A stretch of DNA of 5,514 bases. It comes from Planctomycetales bacterium. Lineage in GTDB: Bacteria > Planctomycetota > Planctomycetia > Pirellulales > UBA7805. The stretch's first letter is position 1; every line of letters begins with the position of its first letter. The stretch is taken from the NCBI GenBank assembly GCA_011772275.1, contig WVZU01000380.1, positions 312 through 5,825 on the forward strand, written 5' to 3'. Both the position numbers and the translations under genes were made by a program. The notes beneath the pieces were generated by a model. It saw only the letters and a list, made by a program, of their open reading frames with translations. It was not told where the DNA came from and did no database searches. This document shows positions 1-4,756 of this stretch, piece after piece.

Positions 1-70
1 ACGCTCACCGTACGCTTGCAGCCCACCTCGACCCTGTCCCGGACCCGCGACCCGGCCGACCCGGGGTCTT

Positions 71-76
71 ATTATA
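71..76 (-). promoter_or_regulatory. Possible leftward -10 element (TATAAT)
   Basis: The plus strand reads ATTATA here, so the minus strand carries a perfect TATAAT inside otherwise very GC-rich DNA. No good -35 hexamer lies 16-18 bases upstream on that strand (the matching position reads GGCGAG). A minus-strand GTG at 26-24 lies about 40 bases downstream and could begin a leftward gene running out of the window, but only a few codons are visible. On the plus strand the same island follows a short palindrome (GACCC-G-GGGTC, 58-68), so a weak terminator for rightward transcription is an alternative reading. Confidence 0.25.
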
Positions 77-205
77 TCGCCCGAGCATCTTCTCTCGCCC
101 CGGCATCCCCCGCGTCGCGACGTTTCCTGCAGAAAATCGCCGTTTCCCGCTCGCCCGCCGCCGCCCCCCCGGGCCATCTCAGCCCCTTCCTGCACCCCCA
201 GGCCC

Positions 206-246
206 CCGGCGGGCTCGCCCCGCCCCCAAGCCGTAGTCTGTCGGCT
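206..246 (+). repeat. Dispersed repeat, copy 1 (partner at 4485-4524)
   Basis: About 41 bases here match 4485-4524 in the same orientation. The shared blocks are CCGGC, then GGCTCGCCCCGCCCCC, then AGCC, then TCTGTCGGCT. They differ by one substitution (G/A) after the first block, a one-base indel before AGCC, and a changed tetranucleotide (GTAG versus ATGG). The sequence diverges on both sides of the match. The two copies flank the three-gene cluster about 4.3 kb apart. The GGCGGG...CCCGCC arms (208-213 and 219-224) could form a small hairpin in this copy. A dispersed intergenic repeat family is the simplest explanation. No transposase accompanies either copy. Confidence 0.7.
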
Positions 247-413
247 ACCCGGGCCGCTGGCGAGGGTGGGCGCGGATGCGTTGGGGATCACCCCCGGCCT
301 GGTGCGGTTGGGCCAGAAAGCTGGGGATGCCCCCCCTGAGGATGCCGTGGCTGGTCAGGACATCAGCTCCACCGCTTCCGCCATCCGCGCTGTGTGTCCG
401 GGCCTGGCCCCCC

Positions 414-433
414 GCGGAATAACAAAATTCCGC
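414..433. promoter_or_regulatory. Perfect 7 bp inverted repeat (operator or stem-loop candidate)
   Basis: GCGGAAT and ATTCCGC flank a six-base AACAAA loop. The arms are perfectly complementary and stand out as an AT-containing patch in a GC-rich spacer. The repeat lies about 110 bases upstream of the candidate -10 element at 542-547. It could bind a dimeric regulator or form a stem-loop in a transcript. No T-run follows, so a canonical intrinsic terminator is unlikely. No regulator is encoded in the window. Confidence 0.3.
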
Positions 434-482
434 TCGGAGGCCGCCGAGTGCCCCCCGGGATCGCCGCTGAAAGCGTCAGAAC

Positions 483-499
483 GTCCCCCCAGGGGGGAC
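483..499. promoter_or_regulatory. 17 bp palindrome upstream of the candidate promoter
   Basis: GTCCCCCC and GGGGGGAC are perfect 8-base complements around a single central A. The palindrome ends 19 bases before the candidate -35 at 519-524, where an operator or activator site could sit. Homopolymer C and G runs are common in this spacer, so chance is a real alternative. Confidence 0.25.
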
Positions 500-518
500 T
501 CCGCCTGGGCAGGGAGAA

Positions 519-547
519 CTGGCACCCGCAGGATCAGCGCTTATGAT
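519..547 (+). promoter_or_regulatory. Candidate sigma70-type promoter for the three-gene cluster
   Basis: CTGGCA (519-524, four of six matches to TTGACA) and TATGAT (542-547, five of six matches to TATAAT) are separated by exactly 17 bases, in one of the few AT-containing stretches before the first gene. Transcription would begin near 554-556 and leave a leader of about 138 bases before the ATG at 693. This placement argues against translation from the in-frame ATG at 543, which lies inside the -10 hexamer. The -35 match is modest and promoter consensus in planctomycetes is not well defined, so this remains a prediction. Confidence 0.35.
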
Positions 548-692
548 AGATAGATGGTATCAGCGGCCGTCCCGTGGGCCGTCAGCGAGCCTGGGTTTTT
601 GCTCGCCCTGTCAACACCCGCTGGGACCGAAGACGCCAGCGACACCCAGTTCGGCGGTCTGGCACTGCTTGACGCAACCACTCGGTGTTCCC

Positions 693-2312
693 ATGTATTT
701 CAAAGTAGAGTGTTCTCACTGTGGCAAAACCTTGAAGGTCCGGGAAGAACAAGCGGGGCGCAGGTGCCGCTGTCCTTATTGCAAAGAGTCGCTGGTGGTC
801 CCCCTTCCCTCCAGCATCGACTTGGGTCTGCAGGCTTCTGCGGAGGCCCCACCGAACGTGACCGACTCAGCCGGCCGGGGGGGTTCCCCGCACATGCCCA
901 AGATCCAAGTTGGGGGTGTTGCGGCCTCTCGCACTCGCCCTGCGCGACCCAGCGGATCGGCTAGTGGCACGAGTGTTGGTTCGACCGCATCGCCCGTTCA
1001 CGCCAACGTCCATACGTCAGACGGCAGTGACGTGAGTCTTCTTTTAAGCGGCGCGATTGGGGCCGCCGCCGCCGTCCTCATTTTTGCCCTCCTCTATCCT
1101 TTACACCTCGGCGGTGTGCGGCTGGGCAGCATGTTTTGGGACAGCCTGGGCATCAATTTCCCGACCACGCTCTTGATGTGTTGGTCTTTCGCAATTTTGG
1201 CTTTGAAGGCACGACAACTTTCCCGGCAGAAGTCCGCCATGATGCTGGACCTGCTCCCCACGGAATTGTCTGCAGAAATCACCCTGGACAAACTGGACAG
1301 CTTCGTCTCGCACATCCTCAGTCTCCCCGGCGAGGCGCGGCAAAGCATTCTGGTGAATCGCGTCCTGCGCGGAATCGAACATTTTCGCGTCCGCAAGAGT
1401 GCTGCCGAAACCGTGACCATGATGGAATCGCAGTCTGCGATCGACGCCAGCAACGTGGCCAGCAGTTATACGATCGTCAAAGTCTTTATCTGGGCCATGC
1501 CCATTTTGGGCTTCATTGGCACGGTCATGGGCGTCAGCAGCGCGGTCAGCGGCTTGTCGTCGACGCTGGAAAACGCCTCCGATGTTTCGGCAGTCACCGA
1601 GTCGATGAAGGGCGTGTTCGGCGGGTTGGGCACCGCCTTCGATACGACGTTGCTGGCCTTGATTATGAGCCTGATGGTCAAAATACCGACCTCGACCTTG
1701 CAGAAGAACGAGGACGGGTTGGTGACGGTCGCCGACGAATACTGCAACGAGAACCTGTTACGGCGCTTGAACGACGGTCGTGAAGGCGGAGCGGAACGGG
1801 GAGCAGGTGGCGGGACGGGGGGCATCGACAAGAATGTGTTTCGCGAGGCGGTCGAGTCGGCGATGGGGACCCACCACGCCGAACTGGAAAACTGGCTCTC
1901 CCGACTGGACGTGATCGGCGCCAAGTTGACCTCGCAGGTGACCCGGGGATGGGTCGATATCAACCAGAAAATGAAGGAGCAGCACGAAACGCAACTGGCC
2001 GCTTTTCATCAGCATTCCAGCGAACATGCCCAGGAACTGCAAAAAAAGCTGGGCGACCTGGCCGACGCGGCAACCGGGATTCAACACACCCTGGCCCGCC
2101 TGGCATCCCAAGCGGAGCTGATGGAAAACAGCATCGCCACCTCGGTCTCGGCATCGACCGATTCCCTGCAAACCCATTTGTCCGGGATGACCCAAGGCCT
2201 GAACGGGCTGAACGGCCTGCTGGAATCCCTGGGAGACAAACAGGTGGTGGTCCAACAAGTGGCCCCCGTCCGACGAGGATGGTTTCGCAGAAACAAGTCC
2301 AACGGACAATAA
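693..2312 (+). CDS. Zinc-ribbon MotA/TolQ/ExbB-family channel protein
   Basis: This 539-residue protein is probably the A subunit of an ion-driven stator complex in the inner membrane. Residues 1-37 form a Cys4-type zinc ribbon (Cys7, Cys10, Cys27, Cys30, with an extra Cys25) of a kind common at the N termini of planctomycete proteins. A Ser/Ala/Pro-rich linker follows to about residue 110. Four hydrophobic segments lie near 114-136, 155-171, 262-285 and 306-330, with a roughly 90-residue loop between helices 2 and 3 as in MotA. The family signature is clear: PILGFIGTVMG in helix 3, and GLGTAFDTTLLALIMSL in helix 4, with Thr residues (277, 318, 319) in the places that line the pore of ExbB/TolQ. 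A Gly-rich hinge (about 363-378) leads into a long, helical cytoplasmic tail to residue 515. The start at 693 was chosen because the zinc ribbon begins there. The frame is open from an ATG at 543, but that 50-residue extension looks non-coding. No Shine-Dalgarno is visible. The next gene starts three bases after the stop. Confidence 0.88.
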   Translation: MYFKVECSHCGKTLKVREEQAGRRCRCPYCKESLVVPLPSSIDLGLQASAEAPPNVTDSAGRGGSPHMPKIQVGGVAASRTRPARPSGSASGTSVGSTASPVHANVHTSDGSDVSLLLSGAIGAAAAVLIFALLYPLHLGGVRLGSMFWDSLGINFPTTLLMCWSFAILALKARQLSRQKSAMMLDLLPTELSAEITLDKLDSFVSHILSLPGEARQSILVNRVLRGIEHFRVRKSAAETVTMMESQSAIDASNVASSYTIVKVFIWAMPILGFIGTVMGVSSAVSGLSSTLENASDVSAVTESMKGVFGGLGTAFDTTLLALIMSLMVKIPTSTLQKNEDGLVTVADEYCNENLLRRLNDGREGGAERGAGGGTGGIDKNVFREAVESAMGTHHAELENWLSRLDVIGAKLTSQVTRGWVDINQKMKEQHETQLAAFHQHSSEHAQELQKKLGDLADAATGIQHTLARLASQAELMENSIATSVSASTDSLQTHLSGMTQGLNGLNGLLESLGDKQVVVQQVAPVRRGWFRRNKSNGQ

Positions 2313-2315
2313 ATC

Positions 2316-3140
2316 ATGGCTCGACGAGCCCCCGCAGAAGACGACGACGTTTCCCTGTTTCCCTTCCTCAGCATCATTGCTGCCGTGATCGGGGTGCTGA
2401 CGCTGATGGTCGCGGCCGTGACGTTGGGACAGATGAACCAGGAGGACGTCAAGGAAGTCGTGGCTAATGCCATTGAACTGGAACAGTTGAATGAGAAGCT
2501 GGCGGAGGCCGAGAAAGAAGTCGAAACATTGATGCTGACGCTGGGTGCAGAAGAGGCCGAACGGCTGAAGAACAGCAAGGCGCGGCAGGAAGAATTGGTG
2601 AAAACGCGAGCCGAGCTGGAGGCACTGCTCAAGCGCCTCGAGGAAGCGCAGCGTAAGACAGATGAACTAAAGGAAGTGGAGATCATCATTCCCGAGGTTC
2701 CCGAGGGCCAGCGGGAATCGATCGACGACATCCAGGCTCAACTGGCCGAAGTCAAAGAACGCCTGGCCATGCTGCGGCGGGACCTGTCCGACCGCAAGAA
2801 GCCGCCTGAGGAGGCCGAAGTCTCCATCCTGCCCGGCGGGACGGGGATCAGTTTTGAGCCGAATTTTGTGGAGTGCACGGCCAACGCAATTGTGCTGCAC
2901 ACCGAAGACCCGCCACGGACCATCCGACTCGCAGAGATCGCGGCCAATCCGCAGTTCCGCCAGCTGCTGCAAAAAGTCGCCAATGACGATCGCCAGACGA
3001 TCGTTTTTGTGTTGCGCAGCGACAGCCTCGGCACCTACAGCATGGTCAAAACCATCTGCGAGCGCGCCCAGGTCCGCTACGGAAAGCTGCCCGCCGTCGG
3101 AAACGGACGGCTGGACTTCAGCCATTTTCGAAAGGATTAG
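2316..3140 (+). CDS. ExbD/MotB-like single-pass protein lacking the coupling Asp
   Basis: This 274-residue protein has the layout of a stator B subunit. It has a short acidic N terminus, one membrane helix (about 14-37), a charged coiled coil (about 42-120 and 133-162) and a C-terminal domain (about 176-270), which should lie outside the inner membrane. The helix begins FPFLS, matching the PFID start of the ExbD helix, but the residue corresponding to the essential Asp is Ser19. The C-terminal domain holds VECTAN (Cys187) and IVFVLRSDSLGTY (229-241), both echoed in the next gene. No OmpA-like peptidoglycan-binding motif was recognised. The ATG lies three bases after the stop of the channel gene, so translational coupling is likely. 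The assignment to a B-subunit role rests on the helix alignment, size, topology and gene order, not on a full-length match. It could alternatively be a non-conducting scaffold. Confidence 0.8.
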   Translation: MARRAPAEDDDVSLFPFLSIIAAVIGVLTLMVAAVTLGQMNQEDVKEVVANAIELEQLNEKLAEAEKEVETLMLTLGAEEAERLKNSKARQEELVKTRAELEALLKRLEEAQRKTDELKEVEIIIPEVPEGQRESIDDIQAQLAEVKERLAMLRRDLSDRKKPPEEAEVSILPGGTGISFEPNFVECTANAIVLHTEDPPRTIRLAEIAANPQFRQLLQKVANDDRQTIVFVLRSDSLGTYSMVKTICERAQVRYGKLPAVGNGRLDFSHFRKD

Positions 3141-3173
3141 CCTGTGCTGGAATTGAGATCGGCACCCCAGCGG

Positions 3174-3194
3174 CCCGACCGATCGGGTCGACCC
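3174..3194. other. Overlapping short palindromes in the gap between genes 2 and 3
   Basis: CCCGA (3174-3178) pairs with TCGGG (3183-3187), and GGGTCGACCC (3185-3194) is a perfect 10-base palindrome sharing bases with it, so mutually exclusive structures are possible. A second GC hairpin, CCCCG (3264-3268) with CGGGG (3274-3278), sits just before the third gene and covers part of its ribosome-binding region. These may tune how much of the third protein is made relative to the second, but short GC palindromes also occur by chance in DNA of this composition. Confidence 0.25.
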
Positions 3195-3274
3195 GCCCCA
3201 TGCCCGACACCGGCCAGTTACCCCCTCAGCCAGAGAGCCGCTGCCGCGTGCCAGGACGAACCTCCCCGTACCGC

Positions 3275-3282
3275 GGGGTGAT
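3275..3282 (+). promoter_or_regulatory. Ribosome-binding site for the third gene
   Basis: GGGGTGAT matches the 3' part of the consensus GGAGGTGAT and ends five bases before the ATG at 3288. An in-frame TGA at 3279-3281 lies two codons upstream, so no start further upstream in this frame is possible and the site fixes the start. The first two genes of the cluster show no comparable site. The right arm of a small GC hairpin (3264-3278) overlaps it. Confidence 0.5.
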
Positions 3283-3287
3283 GCACC

Positions 3288-4421
3288 ATGAAGAAATCGC
3301 GCCAAGAAGAGCAGGAAGGCGATGGGCTCGACTCGCTGCTCGATACCATGACCAATGTCGTCGGTATCCTGGTGATGGTGTTGATCGCCACCCAGCTGGG
3401 TGTCAAAGACGCGGTGGATCGGATTTCGCAGACCGTCGTCGTCGACGAAGAGGCCATGGAGCAGGCTCGCCAAAAGGTCTTGCTGGCCGAAGAACAGCGC
3501 AAAGAAATCCTGGAAAGGCTCAACTCCCGCGATCCGGACCAGGGTCGTACCGTCGAGGTCCAGCTGGATGATCTCCGCCGGCAACGCCAGCAAGCCCAAG
3601 CCCGGTTGAACCAGCAACAGCAGGCCTCCAATCAGTACGCCCAGAAGATCGCTGGGGACAAACAAAAGGCGGCCGCGGCCCGGAACAAGCTGAAAAAGAT
3701 CGAGGACAGCCAAAAACAGCGGGACGCTTTGCAGACCGAGCTGACCAAGGCGCTGGAAGAAGAAGCCCAACTGAAGGCGTTGATTGACGACACGCCCGTG
3801 CAAGCGGCGCCCCCGGCAAAGGTCGTCACCCTGCCCGACCCGCGCGCAGCCCCGGAAGGGGCTCGCGAGGTGGTCTTCCTGTGCACCGAAAACCGCATTT
3901 ACCCCATCGCCGCCGACGACTGGCGGACCAAAATTCGTGAAGTGGCCGAGGGGCTGGTCAAGTCAAAAGGGTTGAGCCGAGGACCGCTGGGAGTGGATAA
4001 AGAACGGCTGTTGAAGGAATTGGGCAAGTACAAGCGGAAGATGCGAGATGATTTTTTCAACATCGAGCTGTATGCTGCGAATATCTGGCCTCGCTTGAAA
4101 TTTATCCCCCGCGAGAACGCCGGCGCCACGCTGGCCGAAGTCACCAAACGCGGATCGAAGTTTGGGAAGATGATCAGCTCCCTGGACAAGGAAAAGTATT
4201 ACTGCCGGTTCTTCGTTTTGCCCGACAGCTATGAAATCTACCTGGCGGGCCGCGAGGTCGCCGACCAGGTCGGTTTGCTGGCGGGTTGGGACCCGGTCGG
4301 GGAAAAATGGGAATACACGACCCACCTGGGGGGCCCCATCCTGTTCGGCCGCCGGCCTGACCCCAAGCCCAAGCCCGACTCCCCTCCGCCCCCGCCCAAA
4401 CCTCAGAACGTCATCGACTGA
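3288..4421 (+). CDS. ExbD/MotB-like single-pass protein with the coupling Asp
   Basis: This 377-residue protein is the second B-type subunit. After a charged N terminus it has one membrane helix (about 17-38) beginning DSLLDTMTNVVGILVMVLI. Asp19 occupies the position of the proton-coupling Asp of ExbD, TolR and MotB. The helix aligns without gaps to that of the preceding protein, where this residue is Ser19, and Gly26 is shared. A long Gln/Lys/Glu-rich coiled coil (about 50-165) leads to a globular domain (about 190-355) with VFLCTEN (Cys199) and CRFFVLPDSYEIY (306-318), matching two motifs of the preceding protein with about 65 extra residues between them. The C terminus is a Pro/Lys tail (PDPKPKPDSPPPPPKP). 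No OmpA-like peptidoglycan-binding motif is evident. The start follows a 147-base gap, unusually long beside the three-base gap before it. Membership of the same operon is inferred from strand, order and the shared architecture. Confidence 0.83.
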   Translation: MKKSRQEEQEGDGLDSLLDTMTNVVGILVMVLIATQLGVKDAVDRISQTVVVDEEAMEQARQKVLLAEEQRKEILERLNSRDPDQGRTVEVQLDDLRRQRQQAQARLNQQQQASNQYAQKIAGDKQKAAAARNKLKKIEDSQKQRDALQTELTKALEEEAQLKALIDDTPVQAAPPAKVVTLPDPRAAPEGAREVVFLCTENRIYPIAADDWRTKIREVAEGLVKSKGLSRGPLGVDKERLLKELGKYKRKMRDDFFNIELYAANIWPRLKFIPRENAGATLAEVTKRGSKFGKMISSLDKEKYYCRFFVLPDSYEIYLAGREVADQVGLLAGWDPVGEKWEYTTHLGGPILFGRRPDPKPKPDSPPPPPKPQNVID

Positions 4422-4425
4422 GAAC

Positions 4426-4460
4426 CCCGCCTTGCCGCGGGCCAAACCCCGTAAGACGGG
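4426..4460 (+). terminator. Two small hairpins just after the third gene
   Basis: CCCGC (4426-4430) pairs with GCGGG (4437-4441), and CCCGT (4448-4452) pairs with ACGGG (4456-4460) around a three-base loop. They begin five bases after the stop codon. Neither is followed by a T-run, so this is not a canonical intrinsic terminator. The hairpins may instead protect the 3' end of the mRNA or act together with the larger inverted repeats that follow. Confidence 0.3.
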
Positions 4461-4484
4461 CAACGCCCCTCAGCTTCTCAGCCA

Positions 4485-4524
4485 CCGGCAGGCTCGCCCC
4501 GCCCCCAGCCATGGTCTGTCGGCT
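4485..4524 (+). repeat. Dispersed repeat, copy 2 (partner at 206-246)
   Basis: This is the second copy of the ~40 bp repeat, in the same orientation as the one at 206-246. It shares GGCTCGCCCCGCCCCC and TCTGTCGGCT exactly, with a few differences between these blocks. Here the left arm of the possible hairpin is changed (GGCAGG instead of GGCGGG), so a conserved stem is not supported. It lies immediately before the 17 bp repeat cluster, only four bases from the extended first copy, whereas the upstream copy has no such cluster next to it. Confidence 0.7.
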
Positions 4525-4527
4525 CAC

Positions 4528-4589
4528 GCGCCATGACGGGACAGGCAATGCACCGCCATCGCGCCATCACGGGACAGGCAATGCACCGC
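4528..4589 (+). repeat. Two direct copies of a 29 bp unit (forward arm of inverted cluster)
   Basis: Bases 4528-4556 and 4561-4589 are 29-base copies differing at one position (GCGCCAT, then G or C, then the core, then CCGC). The 17-base core ACGGGACAGGCAATGCA is at 4536-4552 and 4569-4585. The exact reverse complement of this core appears twice more at 4654-4670 and 4685-4701. The copies are spaced 33 bases apart. They lie in the spacer between convergent genes. Confidence 0.85.
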
Positions 4590-4649
4590 TCACGCCCAAA
4601 GGCCTCTAAGGCACGGTCACGTCGAGGGTTAACAGCCCTGCCCTGCGCC

Positions 4650-4711
4650 CCATTGCATTGCCTGTCCCGTCAACGGAGGTCCATTGCATTGCCTGTCCCG
4701 TCAACGGAGGT
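4650..4711 (-). repeat. Two tandem 31 bp copies carrying the inverted core
   Basis: Bases 4650-4680 and 4681-4711 are identical 31-base tandem copies. Each contains TGCATTGCCTGTCCCGT, the exact reverse complement of the core in the 4528-4589 copies, followed by CAACGGAGGT. In RNA, copy 1 (4534-4552) can pair with 4685-4703 over 19 bases and copy 2 (4569-4585) with 4654-4670 over 17 bases. This gives a two-tier nested stem closing a 68-base loop. The flanks of the inverted copies differ from those of the forward copies, so only the core is shared. Confidence 0.85.
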
Positions 4712-4744
4712 CCGTCCACGGAGGTCGTCCCCGCAACGGAGGTC
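4673..4744 (+). repeat. Four copies of ACGGAGGTC
   Basis: The nonamer ACGGAGGTC occurs at 4673-4681, 4704-4712, 4718-4726 and 4736-4744. The first two are part of the 31 bp tandem units. The last two have lost the 17-base core and are closer together, which suggests partial duplication or decay of the unit. The array ends 12 bases before the stop codon of the minus-strand gene. GGAGGT resembles a Shine-Dalgarno sequence, but no credible gene follows any copy. Confidence 0.75.
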
Positions 4745-4756
4745 ACCCAGAGACGT

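Larger units (their letters stand above)
1..692. other. Long upstream spacer without a convincing gene
   Basis: This stretch contains open frames (for example 16-339 and 266-553 on the plus strand), but their translations are rich in Pro, Arg, Ala, Gly and Ser. They show no domain, membrane segment or conserved motif, as expected for chance open frames in GC-rich DNA. What it does hold is an AT-rich island around 69-78, many C-runs, one copy of a dispersed repeat (206-246), small hairpins with GGGG/CCCC arms (283-294 and 323-333), two clean inverted repeats (414-433 and 483-499), and a candidate promoter (519-547). It probably carries the control region of the downstream cluster, and perhaps that of a leftward gene lying outside the window. 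Confidence 0.6.

Noticed and set aside
16..553. Two overlapping plus-strand open frames of 107 and 95 codons
   Set aside because: Composition is Pro/Arg/Ala/Gly-rich with no motif, and they overlap the dispersed repeat and hairpin-forming C/G runs, so a chance origin in GC-rich DNA is likelier.
543..692. N-terminal extension of the channel protein from the ATG at 543
   Set aside because: The 50 extra residues look like chance translation, the ATG lies inside a candidate -10 element, and the zinc ribbon starts naturally at the ATG at 693.
669..700. Promoter from TTGACG at 669-674
   Set aside because: No acceptable -10 hexamer lies at 16-18 bases; the nearest AT-rich bases overlap the start codon of the channel gene.
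2667..3803. Long minus-strand open frame antisense to the second and third genes
   Set aside because: It is opposite two well-supported coiled-coil genes, spans their intergenic gap, and its Leu/Gln/Gly-rich translation is the expected mirror of Lys/Glu/Gln-rich coding sequence.
693..4421. Complete Zorya defence system
   Set aside because: The A subunit has a ZorA-like long tail, but the B-type proteins show no OmpA-like ZorB domain and no zorC, zorD or zorE gene lies in the window.
4528..4744. CRISPR array
   Set aside because: Units occur in both orientations, the tandem copies abut with no unique spacers, only two copies lie in each direction, and no cas gene is present.
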